DNA of 64,000 bases from Microbaculum marinisediminis (GCF_025397915.1 NZ_JALIDZ010000003.1:134501-198500), one strand, 5' to 3'; counted from the stretch's first letter, positions 36,217 to 45,308 are shown. Notes: generated by a model not told the origin, from the letters alone. A program made the numbers and translations.

Positions 36217-38835
36217 ATGGCGGAAGACATCCAAAAGCGCGAGATCGACGTCGACGAACTGGTAGCGCAGGTCGATACCGGCGCACGCAGCGTTTCCGGC
36301 GCCGTCGGTCGCTTCATCGCCGGGCTGGCGTTTGTCTGGTCGCTGTTTCAGCTCTACGTCGCCTCGAACGTTCCCTTCTGGATTACCGAGACGATCGGCG
36401 TCAACGTCGTCCTCAACAACTTCGAGGTGCGCGTCGTTCACCTCGCCTTCGCGCTGGCGCTGGCCGCGCTCGCCTATCCGCTGTTCAAGTCGAGCGGGCG
36501 CCACCACATTCCCTGGTACGACTGGCTGCTGGCGATCCTCGGCGTCTATGCCTGCCTCTACCTGATCGTTTTCGACGAGGCGATCTCCGCCCGCGCCGGA
36601 CTGCCGACCACGGGTGACCTGGTTGCCGCGACGATCGGTATGGTGGTGCTGGCCATCGCGGTCTATCGCTCGCTCGGCCTGCCCCTGGTCATCGTCGCCG
36701 GCGTCTTCGTCTGTTACGTGTTCTTCGGCGACGCCAATTGGCTGCCGGAGGCGATTCAGTGGAAGGGCGCCTCCTACGGCAAGGCCATGTGGCACTACTG
36801 GATGCAGACCGAGGGCGTCTTCGGCGTCGCGCTCGGGGTGTCCGCCTCGATGATCTTCCTGTTCGTCCTGTTCGGCTCGCTCCTGGAGAAGGCCGGCGCG
36901 GGCAACTACTTCATCAAGCTCGCCTTCGCCATGCTCGGCCACCTGCGTGGCGGGCCGGCCAAGGCCGCCGTCGTTGCCTCGGCGCTGTCGGGCCTTTACT
37001 CGGGCTCGTCGATCGCGAACGTCGTCACCACCGGCACGTTCACCATCCCGCTGATGAAGCGGACCGGCTTCCCGCCGGAGAAGGCCGGTGCCGTCGAGGT
37101 CGCCTCTTCCACCAACGGGCAGCTGACGCCGCCGGTAATGGGCGCGGCCGCCTTCCTGATCGCCGAGTTCACGGGCATCGCCTATACCGACATCATCCGC
37201 CACGCCTTTCTGCCGGCGGTCGTCTCCTACATCGCGCTCGTCTACATCGTGCACCTCGAAGCGCTGAAGCTGGAGCTCAAGGGCCTAACCAAGCCGCCGG
37301 CGACGCAGACGCTGATGCGCCGGATGATTGGTGTGCTGACCGGCTTTATCGCGATGTGCGTGCTGGCCGCCGCCGTCTACTACGGCCTCGGCTGGATCAA
37401 GGTCGCCTTCCCGAACATGACCTTCTATACGGTCATTGTCCTGTTCCTGGTCGCCTATCTTCTGCTGCTCGGGCTTGCCGCGCGCCATCCGGACCTGGAG
37501 ATGGACGATCCGAATGCGCCCCTGCGGGAACTGCCGCGTGCGGGCGAGGTGGCGGTGACCGGCCTGCACTTCATCCTGCCGATCGTGATCCTGATCTGGT
37601 GCATCCTGATCGAGCGGTTCTCGCCGTCCTTGTCGGCCTACTATGCGACGCTGTCGATGATAGTCATCGTCGTCACCCAGCACCCGATCAAGAGCTTGCT
37701 GCGCGGTGCCGGCGATATCGGCGGGGCGTTCAAGCAGGGCGTCGAGGATTTCGTCTCCGGCATGATCTCGGGGGCGCGCAACATGATCGCCATCGGCGTC
37801 GCGACCGGGGCGGCCGGCATCATCGTCGGCACGATCTCGCTGACCGGCGCGCATCAGGTCGTCGGCGAGTTCGTCGAGTTCCTGTCGGGCGGCAACCTGA
37901 TGGCGATGCTGCTGCTCGTCGCGGTGATGAGCCTGATCCTCGGCATGGGCCTGCCGACGACGGCGAACTATATCGTCGTATCCTCGCTGATGGCGCCCGT
38001 GATCGTCTCGGTGGGCGCGGCGAGCGGACTGCTGGTGCCGCTGATCGCGGTTCACATGTTCGTCTTCTATTTCGGCATCCTCGCCGACGATACGCCGCCG
38101 GTGGGGCTCGCCGCCTTTGCCGCCGCGGCGATCTCCGGCGGCGATCCGATCAAGACCGGCTTCCAGGGCTTCGGCTACGACATCCGCACCGCGCTGCTAC
38201 CGTTCCTGTTCATTTTCAACACCGAACTCCTGCTGATCGACGTGACGGTGTGGAAGGCGGTCTTTGTGTTCTGCATCGCCACGGTCGCCATGCTGCTGTT
38301 CGCGGCCGCCACCCAAGGCTACTTCCTGACGCGCAACCGCATTTGGGAAACCGTGGCACTGCTGCTGATCGCCTTCACGCTGTTCCGGCCAGGCTTCTGG
38401 CTGGATCTGATGGACCCGCCCTATGAGAACCGCCCGGGCGTCGAGGTGATCGAGATCGCCGGCACCCAGCCCGCCGGTGCCGAGCTGCGCATGACCGTTG
38501 CGGGGCCGGATTTCGACAATCCCGACCAGATCGACACGTTGACCATATCCGTCCCGCTCGGCGAGGCAGGCGACGGCGCGGCGCGGCTGGAACAGGCCGG
38601 GCTGCTGGTGATGATCGACGGCGATGAGGCGGTTCTGGAAGAGCCGTTTCCGGGTACGGCGTTCTTCGACACCTTCCAGGATTTCGACTTCTACGGCGAC
38701 ACCCTGGTGACGATCTCCAACGTGGAACTGCCGAAGGACCGCATCGCCAAGGAGCTGTTCTACCTGCCGGCGCTGGTTTTGCTCGTTATCGTGGTGCTGG
38801 TGCAGCGTCGGCGCCAGACGGTGCCCGCGTTCTGA
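36217..38835 (+). CDS. TRAP transporter fused permease (DctQM-like, TAXI type)
   Basis: 872-residue membrane protein joining the small (DctQ-like, about residues 25-190) and large (DctM-like, about 200-700) permease domains in one chain, usual for TAXI systems. Landmarks: ASSTNGQLTPPVMGAAAFLI (20), GLPTTANYIVVSSLMAPVIV (20) and DDTPPVGLAAFAAAAISGGD (20). About 18 helices. The C-terminal 170 residues add a helix pair and a periplasmic-looking domain (VEVIEIAGTQPAGAELRMTV, 20) before the last helix. It drives secondary uptake with sodium or protons. Confidence 0.92.
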   Translation: MAEDIQKREIDVDELVAQVDTGARSVSGAVGRFIAGLAFVWSLFQLYVASNVPFWITETIGVNVVLNNFEVRVVHLAFALALAALAYPLFKSSGRHHIPWYDWLLAILGVYACLYLIVFDEAISARAGLPTTGDLVAATIGMVVLAIAVYRSLGLPLVIVAGVFVCYVFFGDANWLPEAIQWKGASYGKAMWHYWMQTEGVFGVALGVSASMIFLFVLFGSLLEKAGAGNYFIKLAFAMLGHLRGGPAKAAVVASALSGLYSGSSIANVVTTGTFTIPLMKRTGFPPEKAGAVEVASSTNGQLTPPVMGAAAFLIAEFTGIAYTDIIRHAFLPAVVSYIALVYIVHLEALKLELKGLTKPPATQTLMRRMIGVLTGFIAMCVLAAAVYYGLGWIKVAFPNMTFYTVIVLFLVAYLLLLGLAARHPDLEMDDPNAPLRELPRAGEVAVTGLHFILPIVILIWCILIERFSPSLSAYYATLSMIVIVVTQHPIKSLLRGAGDIGGAFKQGVEDFVSGMISGARNMIAIGVATGAAGIIVGTISLTGAHQVVGEFVEFLSGGNLMAMLLLVAVMSLILGMGLPTTANYIVVSSLMAPVIVSVGAASGLLVPLIAVHMFVFYFGILADDTPPVGLAAFAAAAISGGDPIKTGFQGFGYDIRTALLPFLFIFNTELLLIDVTVWKAVFVFCIATVAMLLFAAATQGYFLTRNRIWETVALLLIAFTLFRPGFWLDLMDPPYENRPGVEVIEIAGTQPAGAELRMTVAGPDFDNPDQIDTLTISVPLGEAGDGAARLEQAGLLVMIDGDEAVLEEPFPGTAFFDTFQDFDFYGDTLVTISNVELPKDRIAKELFYLPALVLLVIVVLVQRRRQTVPAF

Positions 38836-38855
38836 TCGAGAGGGAGGAGAAAGCG

Positions 38856-39284
38856 ATGTTCAAGACGATCCTCGTTCCGATCGATCTGGCCGAGCCGGAC
38901 AGCTCCGGCCGGGCGCTCAATGCGGCCATCCAGATGGCCAGGGACTATGACGCGACGATGCACGTGGTGACCGTCGTGCCGGACATGGGCATGTCCATCG
39001 TCGGCGGCTATTTTCCGGAGGGCTTCGAGCAGAAGGCGCTCGACGAGACCAAGGCGCGGCTGAAGGCGTACCTCGAGGATCTCGTGCCCGGCGACGTGAT
39101 GGCGAAAGGCCATGTCATGCATGGCGGCATCTACGAGCAGATCCTGCAGATCGCGGATCAGCTCTCGGCGGACCTGATCGTCATGGCCTCGCATCGCCCG
39201 GCCATGCGGGACTATCTGCTCGGCCCCAACGCCGCGCGGGTGGTTCGCCATGCCAAGCAGTCGGTGCTGGTGGTGCGCGAGTAG
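38856..39284 (+). CDS. Universal stress protein (TeaD-like, TRAP-linked)
   Basis: 142-residue UspA-fold protein with start MFKTILVPIDLAEPDSSGRA (20) and end LGPNAARVVRHAKQSVLVV, the nucleotide-binding C-terminal loop. It begins 20 bp after the TRAP permease behind GGGAGGAG. In Halomonas the UspA-type TeaD regulates a TRAP transporter, so a similar ATP-responsive role is likely. Confidence 0.88.
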   Translation: MFKTILVPIDLAEPDSSGRALNAAIQMARDYDATMHVVTVVPDMGMSIVGGYFPEGFEQKALDETKARLKAYLEDLVPGDVMAKGHVMHGGIYEQILQIADQLSADLIVMASHRPAMRDYLLGPNAARVVRHAKQSVLVVRE

Positions 39285-39296
39285 CGCACCTGTCGC

Positions 39297-40064
39297 TCAG
39301 CGGTCCCAGTCGAGCGCCTCGATGCGCGGGTCGGCTGAAAAGGCATCGCGCGCATACTCGATCTTCTGCTGCAGCGAGGCCGAGACGGCCCATGCCCCCG
39401 CTGTGCCGAGATGGATCTTCCAGGTGATCTGATCGACTGGCGCGGCGACCGTGAACGCGGTGCAGGCGAGCAGCGCCAGATTGGCTCCGGAGCGGGGATC
39501 GCGGACCGATTCATAGCGGATCGCCTCGACGCCGGCGGCGCGCGCCCGGTCCGCGAGGTCCTGGCACGGGCCGTAGTCCGTCGGGTCGGTCCAGCGTGCC
39601 CGATGGGCAGCAAGCGGGCCGTCCATCAGGTCCAGCCCGGTCGCCGTCGCGAAATTCGCGGAGAAGGCGGTGAATTCGCCCGGAGTTTGGGGCCAGGGCG
39701 TATCCGGCGAATCGGCGAAGAACAGCAGGCGGTGGAAAATCGTCTCGGCAATCGCCGTCTCCTGCTGCTCGGCCGCATAGTAGACGCCTTCGGTCATGCC
39801 GGCGCGGCGGAAGCGCGATCCAACCGGATAGGGCGCGCCGTATCGGAAGGGGGAGGCCAGCAGATAGTGCAGGTGGCGGCAGGGCACCGGGATCGCCGGC
39901 TTGGTGTCCTCGATCAGGTTTTCGAGGAGTTCCTGTTCCTCAAGCGTGTCGACCAGCTTCATCGTCGAGACGTAGTGCTGCGCCTCGACCAGGCGCCAGC
40001 AGGCGCCGCCGAGCGGGCGTGTCTCAGATGACAGCGCGGCGGGCGTCGAGATAGGCGATGACAT
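39297..40064 (-). CDS. RES-domain toxin of a type II toxin-antitoxin pair
   Basis: 255 residues from ATG 40064 (a GTG at 40091 is in frame). RES domains are ADP-ribosyltransferase-fold toxins; studied members degrade or modify NAD+ or target proteins. The conserved residues are visible: arginine/serine-rich GSRFRRAGMTEGVYYAAEQQ (20), the glutamate in ETAIAETIFHR, and the late serine in RYESVRDP. It overlaps the 3' end of the antitoxin gene by about 40 bp, and the order antitoxin-toxin is standard. The 5' start is uncertain because homologues begin near CWRLVEAQH. Confidence 0.86.
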   Translation of the reverse strand: MSSPISTPAALSSETRPLGGACWRLVEAQHYVSTMKLVDTLEEQELLENLIEDTKPAIPVPCRHLHYLLASPFRYGAPYPVGSRFRRAGMTEGVYYAAEQQETAIAETIFHRLLFFADSPDTPWPQTPGEFTAFSANFATATGLDLMDGPLAAHRARWTDPTDYGPCQDLADRARAAGVEAIRYESVRDPRSGANLALLACTAFTVAAPVDQITWKIHLGTAGAWAVSASLQQKIEYARDAFSADPRIEALDWDR

Positions 40065-40407
40065 CGACGAGTCCGGCAATGGTCTGGACACGGGCGAGCG
40101 GTGTGCCGCCTAGCGGGACGTTGTCGTTCCTCACCCAGGCGCGCATGGTCTGCGTATCTCCGCCGACGATCGAATCGAGGGAGCGGAACAGTCGGACGAA
40201 CAGAACCGCGAGTTCGAAGGACTTGTCTGAGGGGGACAGTGTGTAGGCGCCGTGACGCATGCGCGAGACGCTCGCCTCCGAAAGACCGAGGATCCGGGAC
40301 AGAACCTTGTTGGACACATCCAGCAGGTCCGACGCCTTCAACACCGCCTTGGTGACGACGGCACCGGATTCGACCGGATGAGCCGCCGCGTGGCCGGACT
40401 GCAGCAT
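40024..40407 (-). CDS. Xre/MbcA/ParS-type antitoxin
   Basis: 127 residues with an N-terminal helix-turn-helix (VLKASDLLDVSNKVLSRILG (20), then LSEASVSRMRHGAYTLSPSD (20)) and the C-terminal toxin-binding MbcA/ParS domain (RNDNVPLGGTPLARVQTIAG, 20). ATG 40407 is chosen because it follows GAAGGCGATGAAGAG and lies downstream of a recognisable promoter; the longer ORF upstream would cross that promoter. It neutralises the RES toxin and should repress its own operon. Confidence 0.9.
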   Translation of the reverse strand: MLQSGHAAAHPVESGAVVTKAVLKASDLLDVSNKVLSRILGLSEASVSRMRHGAYTLSPSDKSFELAVLFVRLFRSLDSIVGGDTQTMRAWVRNDNVPLGGTPLARVQTIAGLVDVIAYLDARRAVI

Positions 40408-40419
40408 CTCTTCATCGCC

Positions 40420-40437
40420 TTCTTTCTGTTGAAAGAA
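40420..40437 (-). promoter_or_regulatory. Putative antitoxin operator (downstream palindrome)
   Basis: TTCTTTC-TGTT-GAAAGAA, a perfect 7-bp inverted repeat at the predicted transcription start of the toxin-antitoxin operon. A related shorter palindrome TTTCT-AC-AGAAA lies at 40451-40462 inside the promoter spacer. Both fit autoregulation by the antitoxin. Confidence 0.55.
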
Positions 40438-40438
40438 A

Positions 40439-40467
40439 AGAATAGGAAGTTTTCTACAGAAATTCAA
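40439..40467 (-). promoter_or_regulatory. Sigma-70-type promoter of the RES/Xre operon
   Basis: On the minus strand TTGAAT (-35, 40467-40462) and TATTCT (-10, 40444-40439) are separated by 17 bp. The local sequence is markedly AT-rich against a GC-rich background. Predicted start near 40432, 25 bp before the antitoxin ATG. Confidence 0.6.
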
Positions 40468-40501
40468 GCGAAGCGAGATCCGGTCGGACCGGCAACCCGG
40501 T

Positions 40502-42883
40502 CTAGCGTGCACTGGCACGCGCGGCGACCTGCGATGCGATGGCCTCGGCGAGGGCATCGACATTGCGAACGGTGATGTCGCGCTGCGGGAACGGTATTTC
40601 GATGCCGGCCTGCCCGAGGTTCCTGTAGATCTCCAGCAGAAGGTCCGACTTGACGGTCACGACCGTGTTGACGTCGGCCAGGAAGCAGCGGAGTTCGAAG
40701 TCGATGGAGCTTTCCCCGAGCCCGACGAACAGAACAACCGGTTCGGGATGCGACATGATCTTGTCGTTGTCGCGCGCCGCTTGCAGCAGGATCTCCTGCG
40801 TCTTTTCAATGTCGGCGCCATAGGCGACCCCGACCGGCACAATCAGCCGGCCGGTCTTGGAACTCAGCGTCATGTTCGTGACGGTCCCGGTGATCAGCTC
40901 CGAATTGGGCACGATCACCTCGTGCCGGTCAAACGTCTCGATACGCGTCGACCGCACGGCGATCCGGCGCACGATACCGGAGTAACCGGATACCTCGATC
41001 CAGTCGCCCTCCTTCACGGGGCGCTCGATCAGCAGAATGATGCCCGAGACGAAATTCGAAACGATCGCCTGCAGACCGAAGCCGATGCCGACCGACAGCG
41101 CGCCGGCGACGATTGCCAGATTGGACAGGTCGATCCCGGCCACCGAGATCGCGACAAGGGCCGACAGGGTGACGCCGGTGTAGCCGAGGCCGGTCAGGAC
41201 CGCCTTGCGCGCGCCGCGATCCATGCGCGTTTTCGGCAGTACGGACGTGTCGAGCACGCGCTGCAGCCATCGCGTGATCGACATGCCGACCAGGAAGACG
41301 GCGATGAGTATGAAGACGACCCCGATCGAAATCCGTGTGCCGCCGACCTCGACGCCCTGGACGGACAGGATCCAGATTTCCAGGAGGTCGGCGACGCGCG
41401 CCCCCCAGATAAGCGCGAAGATGGGGAGCGCGGCGGCGATGACGACGAAGGCGATTGCAATCGGGACGATCGAATAGATCGGTACGTCTTCGGGGCGCCG
41501 GCCCCGCAGGAGGCCGCGGGACAGGCCGGTCAGGAGAAGGTAGATCGCCAGGGCGAACCCGATAGCGCCGAGCGACAGGATTGTCGGAACCATCGCCTGC
41601 CGCGCGAACTTCACATATCCGAAGACGACGAAGACGGCTGCCGCCACCGCGGCAAGCTGCATCAGGCGGCCAAGCAGGAAAACGAAATCGACGCCGGGCG
41701 CGGTCTCCGCCGTGATCGGACCGTCTGGCGTGTCGGCCGGCGCCTGTCGGGCGGCGATCAGGGTGCGTGCCAGCCGCCAGACGCAGTAGCTCCCGGCGAA
41801 GACGACGATGGCGGACAGGATGGCATCGGACGCCGGCGCGAAGTCATAGTCGCGGTTGGCCGCTTCGACCAGGCTTTCGGCAACAAGTACCCCGCCAAGC
41901 GCAAGACACAGGTTTGCTGCACGGCGTGCCCGTTTGTCATCCATCGCGACGACGCGGTGCGCCGGGACGGTGGGCGAGAACACCAACTGTCCCAGCCAGT
42001 AGCCGACGACCAGAAACACCGGAAAACTGGCGATGACCGCGATGATCGAGCGCGCGGCGAACGGGCTGATGGCGAGGGCCTTGAAGGCGAAAAGGAAGGC
42101 GGCGCCGGCGATTGTCGGAAGGACCAGCCGGACCATCAGGGTGGCGAGCCAGAATAGGCGCTCCCTTGTCGGGCTGTCGGCCGCCAGCGCGCGGGCATCC
42201 AGCCGCTTCGTCACCCAGGGGTGGACGAGCAGAAGCACGACGAAGGCAATGACGATCAGGCCGATCGCGATCGGCAGGCCCCTGAGGAAGCGTGTCCGGT
42301 TCTCCGGTTTCTCCAGATCCGTGCCGATCTGCGTGGAAACGGCACCGACGTAGCCGAACAGTTCCCCGAGTGCTGTGGGCCAGTTGGTCGGGATGAGCGG
42401 CGAAGGGCTCCGCTCCATCAGATCGGTGGTGAAACGCGAGCGGATGATTCCGTCGATCTCGCTGACGAGAACATCGGCGCGGTTGTAGGCCTCCCGTGCC
42501 GCGAGGGTCGGCGCATTGGCGGTGGCAATGGCTTGGAGCAGCTCCGCGCGCCGCTCGGTCACCGCGGCCGGTTCTTCCGCGTTCTCGCCGGGTGGGTCGG
42601 GCAGCGCATCCAACTGCGCCTGGAGCATGCGGACCTCAAGGCTGTCGTCCTTGATAATCTCGAACGCTTCCTCGCGGTCGGCCACGGCTTCGGTCCGAAG
42701 CTCATCGAGCGTGGCTTTCGAGATGGTTTCGTCGCGCAGCGCCTGCTCGACGCGCGTCGCGGTCTCTTCCCAGGCCTCAACGCGTTTATTGAAGTCGTCC
42801 TGGGATTGGTCCTGCGCGATGGCGCCCGCCGCGAGCGCCAGGGAAACGATCAGCGCGACTGCAAGAGAGAGGCCTCGATACAT
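40502..42883 (-). CDS. Large mechanosensitive ion channel (MscK/DUF3772-MscS type)
   Basis: 793 residues. Signal peptide (residues 1-24, cleaved after AIAQ), an extended periplasmic helical domain with heptad-like pattern (about 30-190, DUF3772-like), about eight helices, and a C-terminal MscS module: the pore helix ALSVGIGFGLQAIVSNFVSG (20), then the beta domain GDWIEVSGYSGIVRRIAVRS (20) and the cytoplasmic part. It would release solutes on hypo-osmotic shock. The ATG at 42883 is taken because upstream codons add a non-signal extension. It lies 95 bp upstream of the antitoxin on the same strand, but the latter has its own promoter. Confidence 0.9.
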   Translation of the reverse strand: MYRGLSLAVALIVSLALAAGAIAQDQSQDDFNKRVEAWEETATRVEQALRDETISKATLDELRTEAVADREEAFEIIKDDSLEVRMLQAQLDALPDPPGENAEEPAAVTERRAELLQAIATANAPTLAAREAYNRADVLVSEIDGIIRSRFTTDLMERSPSPLIPTNWPTALGELFGYVGAVSTQIGTDLEKPENRTRFLRGLPIAIGLIVIAFVVLLLVHPWVTKRLDARALAADSPTRERLFWLATLMVRLVLPTIAGAAFLFAFKALAISPFAARSIIAVIASFPVFLVVGYWLGQLVFSPTVPAHRVVAMDDKRARRAANLCLALGGVLVAESLVEAANRDYDFAPASDAILSAIVVFAGSYCVWRLARTLIAARQAPADTPDGPITAETAPGVDFVFLLGRLMQLAAVAAAVFVVFGYVKFARQAMVPTILSLGAIGFALAIYLLLTGLSRGLLRGRRPEDVPIYSIVPIAIAFVVIAAALPIFALIWGARVADLLEIWILSVQGVEVGGTRISIGVVFILIAVFLVGMSITRWLQRVLDTSVLPKTRMDRGARKAVLTGLGYTGVTLSALVAISVAGIDLSNLAIVAGALSVGIGFGLQAIVSNFVSGIILLIERPVKEGDWIEVSGYSGIVRRIAVRSTRIETFDRHEVIVPNSELITGTVTNMTLSSKTGRLIVPVGVAYGADIEKTQEILLQAARDNDKIMSHPEPVVLFVGLGESSIDFELRCFLADVNTVVTVKSDLLLEIYRNLGQAGIEIPFPQRDITVRNVDALAEAIASQVAARASAR

Positions 42884-43025
42884 ATCGTTTCCGTCAGTAT
42901 CCTGCTGCGCCGATGCACACGCGCTGATTGATATGAACAAGAAACTATACGGTACGACGTAATCGGTGTCGGCTAAATACCCGGTGTGAATCCCTTGGGT
43001 GCACGGCGCGGGAGGACAGCGTGGC

Positions 43026-44501
43026 CTACATCTCCAGGCGGTCGTAGAACCAGCGGGCGAGTTTCGACCAGACCTCGTCCTTGCCGGCGGCGTCCTCGCA
43101 GCCGTGGTCGACATTCGGATTGTCGTTGATCTCGATGACGAACACCCCGTCGGCGTTCTGCTTTATGTCGACGCCGTACAGGCCGTCGCCGATCAAACGG
43201 GCGGCGCGGACGCCGACATCGAGAACCTCCGACGGCACCTCGTCGAAACGGAACGTCCTGGCGGCGCCCTGGATCGCTGACCCGTCGGGCTTGTGCTTGA
43301 CGATCTGCCAGTGGCTGCGCGCCATCAGGTAGTGGCAGGCGAACAACGGCTCGCCGCCGAGCACACCGATGCGCCAGTCGTAGTCGGTGCGCATGAACTT
43401 CTGGGCGATCAGCAGGTCGGTTTCCTTGAACAGTTCCTTGGCGAGATCGCGAAAGGCCTTGGGTGTCTCGACCTTGTGGACGCCTCGGCTGAATGAGCCG
43501 TCGGGGATCTTGACGACAAGGGGATACCCGAGCCGCTCCTCCGCCCCGGCGATTTCGTCCTTGTTGGCGACGACGACGGTCGGCGGCACCGGCACGTCGT
43601 TCGCCGTCAGAAGCTCCTTCAGATAGACCTTGTTGGTGCAGCGGATCATCGAGATCGGATCGTCGATGACCGGCATGCCCTCCTGCATCGCGCGCCGGGC
43701 GAACCGGTACGTGTGATTGTCGATCGAGGTCGTCTCGCGGATCCACAAGGCATCGTATTCGGCGAGCTGGTGGAACTGCTTCCTGGTGATCGGCTCGACG
43801 TCGATGTCGTGCTTCTCGGCGATCCTGGCGAAGTGCCGGATCGAGGCCGGGGACGAGGGTGCAAGGGCCTCGTCGGGATCGTACAGCACGGCGAGGCTGT
43901 ATTTCAGGCTAGGACGCGCCTTCGGCGTGCGCCAGTCGCGCGTGGTGTGATGCTGCAGGGCATCGCGGAACGCGGCGGCCTGCGCCTCGGTCAGTTTGCT
44001 CAAGGGGCGCGGACGCATGCGCTTGATCGACAGCCATTGGCCGGGTGCGACCGTCACCTCGATGATCGGGCAGCGGAACCAGTCGAACAGGAGCCGGGCG
44101 AAGCGCTCGTAGCGGGCGTCTTCGATCCGGCCCATGCTGACGAGGAACTGGACTTCCTCATCAGGCGCGTGCTTGGCGGCGCGGGCGCAGCGGTTCAGCT
44201 CCTGCTCCAGCTCGGGAATGGCGTGGCCGTAGAGCTCGCGGCCGGCGAGATCGAGCATCGCCTCGACGGTCGGCATGACCCGGTGCCCCCGCGCCTCGGC
44301 GAGCAGCGAGCAGAAGTAGCCGCGGCTCTGGTAGGCATAGGAACGGGACAGGTTGACCACCTTCGGCCGGCCGGCGTCGAAAAGCTGCGGCCTGGCGAGG
44401 TAGTCGCGGGTTGTGATGACCTTGTGGGGCGTCTCGGCGTTCGGGAAATCCTTGAGGCTGTCGACGAGGATGACCCAACCGGAATAGAGCGGCTTTCTCA
44501 T
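43026..44501 (-). CDS. RimK-family ATP-grasp ligase with RLAN domain
   Basis: 491 residues. The N-terminal half (about 1-200) is the RimK-like ATP-grasp N-terminal (RLAN) region: VVNLSRSYAYQSRGYFCSLL (20), ending near a helical linker. The C-terminal ATP-grasp domain (about 290-485) shows YPLVVKIPDGSFSRGVHKVE (20) and the metal/ATP site DGVFVIEINDNPNVDHG. Such enzymes join an amino acid to a carboxylate. The actual substrate is not known. A GNAT gene read in the same direction lies 166 bp upstream, consistent with a small peptide- or amino-acid-modifying pair. Confidence 0.88.
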   Translation of the reverse strand: MRKPLYSGWVILVDSLKDFPNAETPHKVITTRDYLARPQLFDAGRPKVVNLSRSYAYQSRGYFCSLLAEARGHRVMPTVEAMLDLAGRELYGHAIPELEQELNRCARAAKHAPDEEVQFLVSMGRIEDARYERFARLLFDWFRCPIIEVTVAPGQWLSIKRMRPRPLSKLTEAQAAAFRDALQHHTTRDWRTPKARPSLKYSLAVLYDPDEALAPSSPASIRHFARIAEKHDIDVEPITRKQFHQLAEYDALWIRETTSIDNHTYRFARRAMQEGMPVIDDPISMIRCTNKVYLKELLTANDVPVPPTVVVANKDEIAGAEERLGYPLVVKIPDGSFSRGVHKVETPKAFRDLAKELFKETDLLIAQKFMRTDYDWRIGVLGGEPLFACHYLMARSHWQIVKHKPDGSAIQGAARTFRFDEVPSEVLDVGVRAARLIGDGLYGVDIKQNADGVFVIEINDNPNVDHGCEDAAGKDEVWSKLARWFYDRLEM

Positions 44502-44667
44502 GCTCTAGGTGGTCGGCCCCTCCTTTCAGGGGCGTCGTTTGCGAGGCGCGTCGCACCGCGGACGCGTCCTGGCGAAGCGGCAACGCCGATCGCTGCCTAT
44601 CCCTACGCCGTTTGTACGGCGGAACAAGAGGCTTTTAGCGGCGATTGCGATTTATTGATGGCGAGGC

Positions 44668-45129
44668 TCAGACCTCCCCGAATGACCGTTTCATGCGGAT
44701 CGCCGCACAGCCGTCGGGATAGTAATCAGGCTTGTGCTCGAATTCCGTGTATCCGAGCCCCAGGTAGCGGCGGTGAAGCCTGGTGTTGTCGGCCCGCACC
44801 TCGGTGATGACGCCAAGTCCACGCTGGCGCGCCGCCGTTTCGATCGCCTCGAAAAGGCGTTTGCCGATCTCCCCGCCCTGGGCCTGCGACAGGACGGCCA
44901 GGGAGTAGAACCGCATGTAGCGCGAGCCCGCGCGGGCAAGGCCCAGCGCGTAGCCGACGACTTGGCCCCTGCGGGTGCAAACAATCAGGGCGGCGCGGGG
45001 ATTGGAGATGTGCCAGCGAAACTGGCGGCGCGACATCGGCTCGTAGGCCGGTGGAACGAAGACAGCGTTCTCGATTTCGACGAGGGCATCGAGGTCGGCG
45101 GGGCCGGCCGTCCGCAAGCTGTCTGTCAT
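44668..45129 (-). CDS. GNAT-family N-acetyltransferase
   Basis: 153 residues from ATG 45129 (another ATG at 45165 adds a 12-residue extension). GNAT landmarks: the beta-bulge and acetyl-CoA loop RFYSLAVLSQAQGGEIGKRL (20), and TEVRADNTRLHRRYLGLGYT (20). Acetylates an unknown amine. It precedes the RLAN-RimK gene on the same strand; between them is a CGCCGT-TTGT-ACGGCG hairpin at 44606-44621. Confidence 0.87.
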   Translation of the reverse strand: MTDSLRTAGPADLDALVEIENAVFVPPAYEPMSRRQFRWHISNPRAALIVCTRRGQVVGYALGLARAGSRYMRFYSLAVLSQAQGGEIGKRLFEAIETAARQRGLGVITEVRADNTRLHRRYLGLGYTEFEHKPDYYPDGCAAIRMKRSFGEV

Positions 45130-45308
45130 TCTGCATGGCCCTCGGCAGGTGTGGCGGTCCGCCATCGGACCACTGCTGTTTCGTCATCGCGAAGCGGATG
45201 GTTTGGCAATCCTACCATTGCGGGCTGCCGAACAGTGTGATCAGATCCGGTATGGTTGAATAGAGACGAGGGTGACGCCGCCTCGAAGCGTATATAGACT
45301 AGTTTTAA

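Noticed and set aside
45204-45221. Possible sigma-54 promoter before the dipeptide-type operon (TGGC ... TTGC)
   Set aside because: The spacing between TGGC and TTGC is 10 bp instead of 7, which RpoN does not tolerate.
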